Positions 43,876 to 53,749 are shown, counted from the first letter of the stretch. The stretch: 64,000 nucleotides of DNA from Mycobacterium sp. E2733 (GCF_001667585.1 NZ_LZJZ01000122.1:1-64000); one strand, 5' to 3'. Notes: generated by a model from the letters alone, not told the origin. Program-made: numbers and translations.

Positions 43876-44553
43876 ATGAAGGTAGCTGTCGCCGGGGCCG
43901 GCGCGGTCGGCCGGTCCGTCAGTCGCGAACTCATCGGCAACGGCCACGACGTGACACTCATCGAACGCAACCCCGACCACATCGACGTCGACGCCATCCC
44001 CGCCGCGCACTGGCGGCTCGGCGACGCCTGCGAGCTGAGCCTGCTGGAATCGGTGCATCTGCAGGACTTCGACGTGGTGGTGGCCGCGACCGGCGACGAC
44101 AAGGCCAACGTCGTGCTCAGCTTGCTGGCCAAGACCGAGTTCGCGGTGCCCCGGGTGGTAGCCCGGGTCAACGATCCCCGCAACGAATGGTTGTTCACCG
44201 ACGCCTGGGGCGTGGATGTGGCGGTGTCCACACCGCGCATGCTGGCCTCGCTCATCGAGGAGGCCGTTGCCGTCGGTGATCTGGTGCGGCTCATGGAATT
44301 CCGCCGGGGGCAGGCCAACCTGGTCGAGATCACCCTGCCCGACGACACCCCCTGGGGCGGCAAGCCGGTGCGCCGCCTGCAACTGCCCCGGGACGCCTCG
44401 CTGGTGACGATCCTCCGCGGCCCGCGGGTGATCGTGCCCGAGGCGGACGAGCCGCTGGAAGGCGGCGACGAGCTGCTCTTCGTCGCGGTCGCGGAGGTCG
44501 AAGAGGACCTGCGCAAGCTGCTGCTGCCGGACGGCCCGCCGCTGGACGCCTAG
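43876..44553 (+). CDS. ceoC: TrkA-type RCK protein CeoC
   Basis: This 225-residue paralogue of CeoB has an RCK_N domain starting MKVAVAGAGAVGRSVS with LIERNPDHID, and an RCK_C domain that ends in EGGDELLFVAVAEVEEDL. ATG 43876 has a strong TAGGAGGGG site. It matches Rv2692. With ceoB it should form the nucleotide-sensing part of a K+ uptake system. Its 3' end meets the DUF3159 gene through a copy of the hairpin element. Confidence 0.93.
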   Translation: MKVAVAGAGAVGRSVSRELIGNGHDVTLIERNPDHIDVDAIPAAHWRLGDACELSLLESVHLQDFDVVVAATGDDKANVVLSLLAKTEFAVPRVVARVNDPRNEWLFTDAWGVDVAVSTPRMLASLIEEAVAVGDLVRLMEFRRGQANLVEITLPDDTPWGGKPVRRLQLPRDASLVTILRGPRVIVPEADEPLEGGDELLFVAVAEVEEDLRKLLLPDGPPLDA

Positions 44554-44558
44554 GGCCC

Positions 44559-44613
44559 GATGGCGGTGACCCGCAGCGCCCGGCTTCGCCGCGCTTGCGA
44601 TCACCGCTAGTCG
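44559..44613. repeat. Dispersed hairpin element at the ceoC/DUF3159 convergence
   Basis: This single copy is related to the tandem element at 36145-36252. Its stem arms are GCGGTGA (44563-44569) and TCACCGC (44601-44607), where the other copies have GTGGCGA and TCGCCAC: both changes keep pairing. The central GCCCGGCTTCGCCGCGC core is shared. It also supplies the stop codon of the minus-strand gene. A bidirectional terminator role is likely. Confidence 0.75.
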
Positions 44614-45329
44614 CGGACGGGATCGGCCTCGATCTCGACGCCGGTGTCACCACCACCCGCCGACAGGGCACGCTGCACCGACTTGATCGCCACGTACGTC
44701 GCCAGCGCGGCCGCCACGGTCAGCGGCCACCCCATTGCGATCCGCGCGACCGCCAGCCAACCGGTCTGGTCGGCGTCGTAGAGCAGGCCCTGGACGACGA
44801 ACCGGGCGGCGAACACCAGCGCCCAGCACACCGAGGCGATGTCAAACGCGTAGACGGCCCGGGGAATGTCGCGCCATCCGCGACCACGCCCGCTGGCCCA
44901 GCTCCACGCGTAGCCGACCAGAGGCCGTCGGACGACGACCGATACGGCGAAGACCACCGCCCACACCAACGACATCCAGATGCCCAGCAGGAAGTAGCCC
45001 TTCGACTCCCCCACGATGTAAGCGATCAGCGCGCAGATGGCGACGCCGAAGAAACCGGAGAACGCCGGTTGCGGGGATTCGCGGCGAATCAGCCGCCATA
45101 CCAACACCAGCGCGGCGACGGCCAGCGCGGCCACGATCGCCACGAGCAGGCCGGCCACGCTCGAAGCGATGACGAAGATCACAACGGGCAGCGACGAATA
45201 GATGACACCGCTGACCCCGCCCACTTGTCCCAGCAGGCGTTCCGGTGTGATGCGGCTGGCGGGCGCGGGTTCGGCGGAGCCCGGCTCGCGGGGTCCCGGA
45301 CTCGGCCCCCGATCGGCGGGTCGGGTCAC
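44607..45329 (-). CDS. DUF3159 family membrane protein, Rv2693c-like
   Basis: This 240-residue integral membrane protein has about six helices between residues 38 and 220 and a short Pro-rich N-terminus. It belongs to actinobacterial DUF3159, with the landmarks GGVSGVIYSSLPV and VGYAW-x-W. Its GTG start at 45329 overlaps the stop of the OB-fold gene by four bases. Function unknown. Confidence 0.87.
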   Translation of the reverse strand: MTRPADRGPSPGPREPGSAEPAPASRITPERLLGQVGGVSGVIYSSLPVVIFVIASSVAGLLVAIVAALAVAALVLVWRLIRRESPQPAFSGFFGVAICALIAYIVGESKGYFLLGIWMSLVWAVVFAVSVVVRRPLVGYAWSWASGRGRGWRDIPRAVYAFDIASVCWALVFAARFVVQGLLYDADQTGWLAVARIAMGWPLTVAAALATYVAIKSVQRALSAGGGDTGVEIEADPVRD

Positions 45330-45694
45330 CGCTGAATTTCGTAGTGGGGGTTGTAGATGGCCTTGGTTCCGTTCTCCAGCTTGCCCAGCCGACCCCGCAC
45401 CCGCAGCTTGCGGCCGGAGTCGATGCCGGGGATCCGGCGCTGGCCCAGCCAGACCAGAGTGACGGTGTCGCTGCCGTCGAACAGCTCGGCGCGGACACCG
45501 CCCGCGCAGGCCTTACCGTTACATTCCACGCTGCGCAGCGTGCCGACCATGGTGACCTCTTGGCCACGCTCGCAATCGACGACTCGTTGCGCGCCGGTAA
45601 GTGCGACCTCGTCGGACAACTCCTCGGAGTCGCGTTGCTCCGGAGCCTCCGTCAAGCGCCGAGTGAGCCGGCGCAGATATCCTTGGGCCCCCAT
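45326..45694 (-). CDS. OB-fold nucleic acid binding protein, Rv2694c-like
   Basis: This 122-residue soluble protein has a single OB fold (about residues 45-118), with VTMVGTLRSV, TVTLVWLGQRRIPGI, RKLRVRGRL and YNPHYEI strands, as in the anticodon-binding type. It should bind RNA or single-stranded DNA. ATG 45694 follows AGGAGGGG. It is translationally coupled to the DUF3159 membrane protein, a pairing kept in M. tuberculosis. Confidence 0.88.
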   Translation of the reverse strand: MGAQGYLRRLTRRLTEAPEQRDSEELSDEVALTGAQRVVDCERGQEVTMVGTLRSVECNGKACAGGVRAELFDGSDTVTLVWLGQRRIPGIDSGRKLRVRGRLGKLENGTKAIYNPHYEIQR

Positions 45695-45832
45695 GGCCCC
45701 TCCTGACAATGCTGATAAGCCTTGGCGCTTCCATTTATGCCAACGGACACCGTAGACCTCTTGGTTCCCCCGCGCCAACCGACTCAAACACCGATGTTGG
45801 AGCGCAAATGAACGCCAGGGCACTATCAGGGG

Positions 45833-46534
45833 ATGGCTGTCGATCTGCGCGGTGTCACGACCGTCTTGCTGCCCGGCACGGGGTCCGACGACGACTACGT
45901 TCGCCGGGCGTTTTCCGGTCCGCTGCGCGAGGTCGGCGCCGTGCTGGTGACCCCGCCGCCCAACCCGGATCGGTTGATCGACGGCTACCTGTCCGCTTTG
46001 GATGCCGCCGCGCGCACGGGCCCGATCGCCGTCGGCGGCGTCTCGATCGGCGCGGCGGTGGCGGTCGCCTGGGCACTGGCCCACCCGGACCGGACGGTCG
46101 CCGTCCTGGCCGCGCTGCCGGCCTGGGCCGGGGAGCCGGAAACGGCGCCGGCGGCCCTCGCGGCTCGGCACACGGCGTCGCAACTGCGCGCTGACGGACT
46201 GGAGGCGACGACCAACCAGATGCGGGCGTCCAGCCCGCCCTGGCTGGCCGACGAGCTGGCCCGTTCGTGGCGCGCCCAGTGGCCCCAACTGCCCGACGCC
46301 ATGGACGAAGCCGCCGGCCACGTGGCGCCCAACCATGCCGAGCTGGCCCGGCTGGCCGTGCCACTGGCCGTGGCATCCGCCGTCGACGATCCCATCCATC
46401 CGCTCCAGGTCGGTGCGGAGTGGGTCGCCGCCGCGCCGCGGGCGGCGCTGCGCACCGTGACGCTCGACCAGATCGGTTCAGACCCGGCGGCACTGGGCGC
46501 CGCGTGCCTGGCCGCTCTCGCCGAGGTGAGCTAG
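45833..46534 (+). CDS. Alpha/beta hydrolase fold protein, Rv2695-like
   Basis: This 233-residue soluble protein has the nucleophile elbow GVSIGAA (GxSxG), an acidic residue in SAVDDPIHPLQ and no clear catalytic His near the C-terminus, where family members usually have one. It may thus be an esterase or a non-catalytic relative. ATG 45833 has AGGGG ahead. The 138 bp before it holds divergent promoters only. Confidence 0.8.
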   Translation: MAVDLRGVTTVLLPGTGSDDDYVRRAFSGPLREVGAVLVTPPPNPDRLIDGYLSALDAAARTGPIAVGGVSIGAAVAVAWALAHPDRTVAVLAALPAWAGEPETAPAALAARHTASQLRADGLEATTNQMRASSPPWLADELARSWRAQWPQLPDAMDEAAGHVAPNHAELARLAVPLAVASAVDDPIHPLQVGAEWVAAAPRAALRTVTLDQIGSDPAALGAACLAALAEVS

Positions 46535-46545
46535 CGGGTTTCCGC

Positions 46546-47301
46546 TCAGCCCCCGGTGGTGGTGCGCAGCTGCTGCATGGCCGAGCCGTCGACGCTGCGA
46601 CGCGCCGCCGGCTCGTTGGAGCCCGGCTCGGCGGCCTGTTGCGCGTCGCCTTGTTGCTGGGCCTGCTGGGCGGCCGCGGCCTCCCGCAATTGCTGCGCCA
46701 TCGGCTCGGGCAGCTGCACGGTCAACGGCGTGCGCACCGGAAGCGGTGTGTCACCGCGGCGAACAACGGTGTCCGCCAACGCCGCCCGCGCCTCCTGCTC
46801 GAGAGCTTCCATGGTCTCGTGGGGACCGTTGATGACGCAGCGGATCATCCAGCGGTAGCCGTCGACCCCGATGAAGCGCACCGCACCGGAGGCGGAGCCG
46901 ACCACCTCGCGGCCCCAGGGGCCGTCCTTGATGCTGACTTTGGCCGAGTCCTTGCGCAGGGACTCGGCGAGTTCACTGGCCACTTCGCGCCACAGGCCGC
47001 CCGTCTTCGGTGCCGCGTACGCGGCAATGGTGAAGCGCCCGTTGGGCGTGACGACCCACACGGCGCTCGGAACGCCGGTCTCGGTCAGTTCGACCTGCAG
47101 CTGGCCCGCCTCCGGCATGGGAATCAGCACCGAGCCCAGGTCCAGGCGCGCCAACTCCGCGACCGACGGGTCGTCGAAATCGTCGATGTCGAACGGGCCC
47201 TCGAGTTCTTCGTCGAACTCGTCGTCGATCGGGTCGGCGGCAGCTTCCGCGTCCACCGGCTGGTCACTGTCGTCATTGCCTGAACGTCTCTTAAGTGCCA
47301 T
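46546..47301 (-). CDS. DUF3710 family protein, Rv2696c-like
   Basis: This 251-residue cytoplasmic protein belongs to actinobacterial DUF3710. The N-terminus is acidic (DPIDDEFDEELEGPFD), the core holds GPWGREV and RFIGVDGYRWMIR, and the C-terminus is a Gln/Ala-rich tail. ATG 47301 overlaps the last base of the dut stop; the GTG at 47304 is an alternative. Coupling to dut is conserved in mycobacteria. Function unknown. Confidence 0.85.
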   Translation of the reverse strand: MALKRRSGNDDSDQPVDAEAAADPIDDEFDEELEGPFDIDDFDDPSVAELARLDLGSVLIPMPEAGQLQVELTETGVPSAVWVVTPNGRFTIAAYAAPKTGGLWREVASELAESLRKDSAKVSIKDGPWGREVVGSASGAVRFIGVDGYRWMIRCVINGPHETMEALEQEARAALADTVVRRGDTPLPVRTPLTVQLPEPMAQQLREAAAAQQAQQQGDAQQAAEPGSNEPAARRSVDGSAMQQLRTTTGG

Positions 47302-47765
47302 CACAAACTCGCATGTCCGCCGGAGGAACCGTGGCCACCGTCGCCACGGGATGTGTCGGCCAGGCCGGCCTCGTCGAACGACGACACCTCGACCAGCTCG
47401 ACCAGTTCGACCCGCTGCACGAGCAGCTGGGCGATGCGGTCGCCGCGATGCACGACGACGGGCTCGGTCGGATCGAGGTTGATCAGCGCGACCTTGATCT
47501 CGCCGCGATAGCCCGCGTCGATGGTTCCCGGACTGTTGACGATCGAAAGCCCCACGCGCGACGCCAATCCCGAACGCGGATGCACCAACCCGACCATGCC
47601 GAACGGGATCGCGACGGCCACGCCCGTACGCACCAGGGCGCGTCGCCCGGGGTCCAGCTTCAGGTCTTCGGCGCTGTAGAGGTCCACACCGGCGTCGCCC
47701 TGGTGGGCGCGCGTGGGCAGTGGAAGCCCGGGATCAAGCCGGACGATGGCGAGACTGGTCGACAC
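47301..47765 (-). CDS. dut: Deoxyuridine 5'-triphosphate nucleotidohydrolase
   Basis: This 154-residue trimeric dUTPase hydrolyses dUTP to dUMP, keeping uracil out of DNA and supplying thymidylate synthesis. All five motifs are visible: DAGVDLYS, HPRSGLASR, NSPGTIDAGYRGE, RGDRIAQLLV and the flexible C-terminal SSRGDGGHGSSG-like arm (here DTSRGDGGHGSSGG). The GTG start at 47765 gives exactly the length known for M. tuberculosis Dut. Confidence 0.96.
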   Translation of the reverse strand: MSTSLAIVRLDPGLPLPTRAHQGDAGVDLYSAEDLKLDPGRRALVRTGVAVAIPFGMVGLVHPRSGLASRVGLSIVNSPGTIDAGYRGEIKVALINLDPTEPVVVHRGDRIAQLLVQRVELVELVEVSSFDEAGLADTSRGDGGHGSSGGHASL

Positions 47766-47790
47766 GGGGCCACAGATTACCCTTGACTGC

Positions 47791-48276
47791 GTGTCCGGTA
47801 CGCGCGTCGCGCCGCACAGTGTGCGATATCGCGAACGACTGTGGGTGCCATGGTGGTGGTGGCCGCTGGCCTTGGGGCTGGCGGGGCTGATCGCTTTCGA
47901 AGTCAACATGGGTGTGGCCCCCCGGCCGTCCTGGCTGCCGTACGCAACGCTTTTCGCGGTTGCGGTCGGAACGCTGTTGTGGCTGGGCCGCGTCGAGATC
48001 CGGGTGACGGCTGACCCGAACGTCCCGGGCGGGGTGGAACTGTGGGCCGGCGAGGCGCACCTGCCGGTCGCCGTGATCGCCCGGTCCGCGGCGGTAGCCC
48101 CGTCGGCCAAGTCCGCGGCGCTGGGCCGCCAACTCGATCCGGCGGCGTATGTGCTGCATCGGGCGTGGATCGGGCCGATGATCCTGGTCGTGCTCGACGA
48201 CCCGGACGACCCGACGCCGTACTGGCTGGTGAGTTGCCGCCACCCCGAGCGGGTGCTGTCGGCATTGCGCAGCTGA
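47791..48276 (+). CDS. DUF3093 family membrane protein, Rv2698-like
   Basis: This 161-residue protein has two N-terminal membrane helices (about residues 22-60) preceded by RYRERLWVPWWWW and a soluble beta-rich domain. It belongs to DUF3093. The GTG at 47791 is chosen for its match to the family start and length; a longer frame reaches back into dut. It is divergent from dut, with 25 bp between the starts. Function unknown. Confidence 0.87.
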   Translation: MSGTRVAPHSVRYRERLWVPWWWWPLALGLAGLIAFEVNMGVAPRPSWLPYATLFAVAVGTLLWLGRVEIRVTADPNVPGGVELWAGEAHLPVAVIARSAAVAPSAKSAALGRQLDPAAYVLHRAWIGPMILVVLDDPDDPTPYWLVSCRHPERVLSALRS

Positions 48277-48289
48277 CCTGACGGACCGG

Positions 48290-48592
48290 TCAAGCCGCGC
48301 AGTCGGTACAGATCATCCGGCCGTTCTTCTCGCTGGCCAGCCGGCTGCGGTGTTGCACCAGGAAACAGCTCGAGCAGGTGAACTCGTCGGCCTGCTTCGG
48401 AATGACGCGAACCGACAGTTCCTCCCCGGACAGGTCGGCGCCAGGCAGCTCGAAAGATTCAGCGGTTTCGGATTCGTCGACGTCCACCACAGCCGAGGCC
48501 GCCTCGTTGCGTCGCGCTTTCAGCTCCTCCAGCGAGTCTTCCGAGACGTCGTCCGTCTCGGTGCGCCGTGGAGCGTCATAGTCGGTAGGCAT
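48290..48592 (-). CDS. DUF4193 zinc-ribbon protein, Rv2699c-like
   Basis: This 100-residue protein belongs to actinobacterial DUF4193. The N-terminal half is acidic and the C-terminal part is a zinc ribbon with TCSSC and ICTDC pairs, resembling RNA-polymerase-binding or DksA-like folds. It faces the DUF3093 gene and is divergent from cei, with a CRP-type site between. Function unknown, but wide conservation suggests a housekeeping role. Confidence 0.9.
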   Translation of the reverse strand: MPTDYDAPRRTETDDVSEDSLEELKARRNEAASAVVDVDESETAESFELPGADLSGEELSVRVIPKQADEFTCSSCFLVQHRSRLASEKNGRMICTDCAA

Positions 48593-48706
48593 ATCTCTTC
48601 CCCTGCCCTTTTGCCTCTACATGCCCTCGTAATCTCAAGCATCGCTTTGTACCAGCGTCGAACGCATCCACCAAACGATTCGTGCCCGGATCGCGACCCG
48701 TTAATG

Positions 48707-48722
48707 TGTGATTTACGTCACA
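48707..48722. promoter_or_regulatory. CRP-type binding site upstream of cei
   Basis: TGTGATTTACGTCACA is a full match to the mycobacterial CRP pattern TGTGA-N2-T-N3-TCACA, and the palindrome extends one more base on each side. It is centred at 48714.5, 72.5 bases before the cei GTG. A TAGAGT hexamer at 48775-48780 would place transcription start at that GTG (leaderless), so the site would sit at about -72, a position used for activation. Confidence 0.7.
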
Positions 48723-48786
48723 CACCCATCTTGGCCCTTGCGTTCGCCTTTGAACAGTGCGTTTAGGGTGCGACTAGAGTGCACCT

Positions 48787-49440
48787 GTGGTCGCACAAAT
48801 CACCGAGGGTACCGCCTTTGACAAGCACGGTCGGCCCTTCCGGCGACGCAATCCCCGCCCCGCCATCGTCGTGGTCGTTTTCCTCGTGGTGGTGACGGCC
48901 GTGGTGTGGACGATCGCGCTGACCCGGCCGGCGAAGGTGCACGAGGTCGCGGTGTGCAACCCGCCGCCGCAAGGGGCCGGATCGGGGGCGCCGGCCCAGA
49001 TCGGTGAGCAGGTGTCGCGAAGCGCGATGATGGACGTCACACCCGCCAAACTCAGCGACACCAAGGTCCGCGTGCTGAACGCCAGCGGCCGCGGCGGGCA
49101 GGCCGGCGACGTCTCGGGCGCCCTGAAGGACATCGGGTTTGCCCAGCCGACGGCCGCCAACGATCCCCTCTACGCCGGCACCCGGCTGACCTGCCAGGGC
49201 CAGATCCGGTTCGGTACGGCCGGGCAAGCCACCGCGGCCGCGGTCTGGCTGGTGGCGCCGTGCATGGAGCTGTTCAACGACAGCCGCGCCGACGACTCGG
49301 TCGACCTGGCCTTGGGCACGGACTTCACCGCGCTGGCCCACAACGACGACATCGACGCCGTGCTGGCCACACTGCGCCCCGGCGCCACCGAGCCGTCAGA
49401 CCCCGCGCTGCTCACCAAGATTCACTCCAGCAGCTGCTGA
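48787..49440 (+). CDS. cei: Cell envelope integrity protein Cei
   Basis: This 217-residue protein has one N-terminal membrane helix (about residues 26-46) and an exported LytR C-terminal-type domain (residues 90-205, beginning KVRVLNASGRGG). Cysteines at several positions suggest a disulfide. The M. tuberculosis homologue Rv2700 is known to be needed for normal envelope and virulence. GTG 48787 is the start. It may be transcribed without a leader. Confidence 0.92.
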   Translation: MVAQITEGTAFDKHGRPFRRRNPRPAIVVVVFLVVVTAVVWTIALTRPAKVHEVAVCNPPPQGAGSGAPAQIGEQVSRSAMMDVTPAKLSDTKVRVLNASGRGGQAGDVSGALKDIGFAQPTAANDPLYAGTRLTCQGQIRFGTAGQATAAAVWLVAPCMELFNDSRADDSVDLALGTDFTALAHNDDIDAVLATLRPGATEPSDPALLTKIHSSSC

Positions 49441-49448
49441 CATCGGCG

Positions 49449-50327
49449 TCAATCGAGAATCGGGTCCAGGCCGTCGATTTCGTCCAGGGCGGCCAGCAAC
49501 TGGTCGGCGATTCCCGGCGCGGCGGCCAGCACCAGTCCGGCGCCCTCAATGTCGTTGGCCGGCAAGGAAACCCGCGCCCCCGCCTCCGCCGCGATCAGCG
49601 CGCCGGCGGCGCAATCCCACGGCTGCAGGCCGTGCTCGTAGAACGCGTCGAGCCGGCCGGCCGCGACCATGCACAAATCCAGCGCCGCAGAACCGATCCG
49701 GCGGACGTCGCGGACCACCGGCAGCAGCCGCGCCAACAACGCCGCCTGCGTCGCCCGCCGCTGCCGTGAGTACCCGAAACCGGTGCCCAGCAGCGCCATC
49801 GACAAGTCGTCGACCGCGGCGCACCGCAACGGCCACACCCCCTGATCGTCGATGACGTGCGCGCCCAGGCCGGTCGCCGCCGAGTACACCCGGCCGGCGA
49901 CGACGTCGGCGACCGCGCCCGCCACCGACACGCGGTCGACTTGCACACCGACGGACACCGCGTACGCCGGGATGCCGTAGACGAAGTTCACCGTGCCGTC
50001 GATGGGATCGAGCACCCAGGTGACCGCGCCCGCGGGGGTGCCCGCCGGGTCGGCCGGGCCGCCGCCCTCCTCGCCGAGAATCGGGTCACCGGGCCGTAAT
50101 TCAGCCAGCCGGTCCCGCAGCAGGCGTTCGGTCTCCGTGTCGACCACGGTCACCGGATCGGTGGGGGTGCTCTTCGACCGCACCGCGCCGTCGCCTGGAA
50201 GTTGCGCGCTCGCCGCGGCTTCGCCGAACACCTCGGCGCGGCGACGCCGCACGAACGCGGCGGCCTCCGTGGCCAGTGATTCGGCCACCGTGCGCAACCG
50301 GGCGGGCTCGTCATCTCCTCGGGTCAC
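49449..50327 (-). CDS. suhB: Inositol-1-monophosphatase SuhB
   Basis: This 292-residue Mg2+-dependent phosphatase makes myo-inositol for phosphatidylinositol, mannoside and mycothiol synthesis. Signatures are GEEGGG, the metal-binding WVLDPIDGTVNFV, and the C-terminal QPWDCAAGALIAAEAG. It ends eight bases from the cei stop, convergent. It is divergent from ppgK. M. tuberculosis has several paralogues; this one is SuhB by position and sequence. Confidence 0.94.
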   Translation of the reverse strand: MTRGDDEPARLRTVAESLATEAAAFVRRRRAEVFGEAAASAQLPGDGAVRSKSTPTDPVTVVDTETERLLRDRLAELRPGDPILGEEGGGPADPAGTPAGAVTWVLDPIDGTVNFVYGIPAYAVSVGVQVDRVSVAGAVADVVAGRVYSAATGLGAHVIDDQGVWPLRCAAVDDLSMALLGTGFGYSRQRRATQAALLARLLPVVRDVRRIGSAALDLCMVAAGRLDAFYEHGLQPWDCAAGALIAAEAGARVSLPANDIEGAGLVLAAAPGIADQLLAALDEIDGLDPILD

Positions 50328-50430
50328 CGGTCTATCGCATCACAGGCGGCACGGCCCCGCAGATACCCCGTAGGCGCGTCGGCGCCGGGCTAAGGTGGGC
50401 GGACAGCCTCAGCCACGTCCAGGAGCTTCG

Positions 50431-51240
50431 ATGACCAGCACCGACTCGACCACGGATACGCCCGGCACCGGCGCCGCCGTCGGCACCCCACAGCGGCGGG
50501 GATTCGGCGTCGACGTCGGCGGCAGCGGCATCAAGGGCGGGATCGTCGACATGGACACCGGGCAGTTGATCGGCGAGCGGATCAAACTGTTGACCCCGCA
50601 GCCGGCAACGCCGGCCGCGGTTGCCAAAACCATCGCCGAGGTGGTCAACGCGTTCGGCTGGACCGGTCCGCTCGGGGTGACCTATCCGGGGGTCGTCACC
50701 CACGGTGTCGTCCAGACGGCGGCCAATGTCGACAAGTCGTGGATCGGCAGCAACGCGCGCGACATCATCAGCGCGGAGTTGGACGGCCAGGACGTCACGG
50801 TGCTCAACGATGCCGACGCTGCGGGGCTGGCCGAGGAGCACTACGGGGCCGGCAGAAATCAGACCGGTCTGGTGGTGTTGCTGACGTTCGGCACGGGAAT
50901 CGGCTCCGCGGTCATTCACAACGGCACGTTGATACCAAACACCGAGTTAGGGCATCTCGAGGTCGGCGGCAAAGAGGCCGAGCAGCGGGCGGCGTCATCG
51001 GTCAAAGAGAAGAACAATTGGAGCTACGAAAGGTGGGCCACGCAGGTCACCCGGGTGCTGGTGGCCATCGAGAACGCGGTGTGGCCGGACCTCTTCATCG
51101 CCGGGGGTGGCATCAGCCGCAAGGCCGACAAGTGGCTACCGCTGCTCGAAAATCGCACCCCGGTGGTGGCTGCGGCCCTGCTCAACACCGCCGGGATAGT
51201 CGGCGCGGCCATGGCCTCCACCTCCGACGTGACGCACTGA
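50431..51240 (+). CDS. ppgK: Polyphosphate glucokinase
   Basis: This 269-residue ROK-family kinase phosphorylates glucose with polyphosphate or ATP. The phosphate-binding motif FGVDVGGSGIKGG lies at about residues 25-37, with catalytic Asp in VLNDADAAGL and TFGTGIGSAV for phosphate 2. ELGHLEVGGKEAE fits the polyphosphate-using subgroup, which replaces the usual ROK zinc site. ATG 50431 has AGGAGC. It lies upstream of sigA. Confidence 0.95.
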   Translation: MTSTDSTTDTPGTGAAVGTPQRRGFGVDVGGSGIKGGIVDMDTGQLIGERIKLLTPQPATPAAVAKTIAEVVNAFGWTGPLGVTYPGVVTHGVVQTAANVDKSWIGSNARDIISAELDGQDVTVLNDADAAGLAEEHYGAGRNQTGLVVLLTFGTGIGSAVIHNGTLIPNTELGHLEVGGKEAEQRAASSVKEKNNWSYERWATQVTRVLVAIENAVWPDLFIAGGGISRKADKWLPLLENRTPVVAAALLNTAGIVGAAMASTSDVTH

Positions 51241-51416
51241 TTTTCGCCCGGCGGAGCCGTTCGACCGCTCACTGTCGTTACAATGGTGATCGGCGACCGC
51301 CCGAACGATAGCGTGCAAACACCCACGCTGATCCAACGCCGACATCGACATAGCAGACACTTTCGGTTAACCATGCCCAATACCCACCGAAGGTGAGTCC
51401 AAACGAAGGGGTGTAA

Positions 51417-52919
<1,503 letters not shown>

Positions 52920-53021
52920 AACCTCCGGCCGGCCGCACCGGACCTGTTGGCGCGCAAGGACACTCAGCGCGCACGGAAAAATGCGTCGCGCGGGCGCCCG
53001 CGCCGTCGTACGGTGACTCCC

Positions 53022-53435
53022 ATGTCAGCCAACCGCACAGTGGTGTCATCCGACTCGGAGTTCGAAGCGGTCGTCGGCTATTCGCGCGCGGTCCGGGTCG
53101 GCCCGCACGTGTCGGTGGCCGGAACAACCGGCGCCGGTGCGGCCGGGGACATCGCGGCCCAGGCGCGAGATGCCTTGCACCGCATCGAGATTGCGCTCGC
53201 ACAGGCGGGCGCGGCACTCACCGACGTGGTCCGCACCCGCATCTATGTCACCGACATCTCTCGCTGGCGTGAGGTCGCGGCGGTACACGCGCAGGTCTTC
53301 GGTGCCATCCGTCCCGCGGCCACCATGGTGCAGGTGTCCGCGCTGATCGCACCCGAGCTGTTGGTCGAGATCGAAGCCGACGCCTACGTGGACTCGCCGA
53401 CGGGCGGGAACGTTCCGTCGGGCGCTGGGCGGTAA
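53022..53435 (+). CDS. RidA family protein, Rv2704-like
   Basis: This 137-residue protein belongs to the RidA/YjgF family, trimeric proteins that deaminate reactive enamines and imines. Family features are VSVAGTTGAG, TDVVRTRIYVTDIS, RPAATMVQVSAL and the terminal VEIEADAY with the conserved Glu. ATG 53022 is preferred; GTG 53013 is close by. Its 3' end overlaps the convergent DUF952 gene by 52 bp. Confidence 0.88.
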   Translation: MSANRTVVSSDSEFEAVVGYSRAVRVGPHVSVAGTTGAGAAGDIAAQARDALHRIEIALAQAGAALTDVVRTRIYVTDISRWREVAAVHAQVFGAIRPAATMVQVSALIAPELLVEIEADAYVDSPTGGNVPSGAGR

Positions 53436-53749
53436 GCGGTGATTCGTATCACAGCGTCGGTGGGCAGCGGACCGTACAGGTGCGGGAACAGCATCGACTC
53501 CGGATCCGTTGCAACGCCTGGCTCCCAACGCACTTCGGAGTCCAGCCGCGCAGGGTCGATGTGCAGTAGCACCACGTCATCGCGGCCCCGATAGAGCCGG
53601 TTCGCGGGCAGGTGAACCTGCCCGGGTGTCGACAGATGGATGAACCGGCCGCCGCCGGACTCGTCGGGGCGGATCTCACCGCACGCACGGGCACGGGACC
53701 ACTCGTCGACCCCACACAGATGTACCAGCAGGTCAGGAGCGGAAGTCAT
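53384..53749 (-). CDS. DUF952 family protein, Rv2705c-like
   Basis: This 121-residue protein belongs to DUF952, a fold related to ADP-ribosyltransferase-like and KilA-type modules, with FIHLSTPGQV, HLPANRLYRG, VVLLHIDPARL and FPHLYGPLP. ATG 53749 gives MTSAPDLLVHLC. The 3' end overlaps the RidA gene by 52 bp, so the two mRNAs would be complementary there. Function unknown. Confidence 0.82.
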   Translation of the reverse strand: MTSAPDLLVHLCGVDEWSRARACGEIRPDESGGGRFIHLSTPGQVHLPANRLYRGRDDVVLLHIDPARLDSEVRWEPGVATDPESMLFPHLYGPLPTDAVIRITAYRPAPDGTFPPVGEST

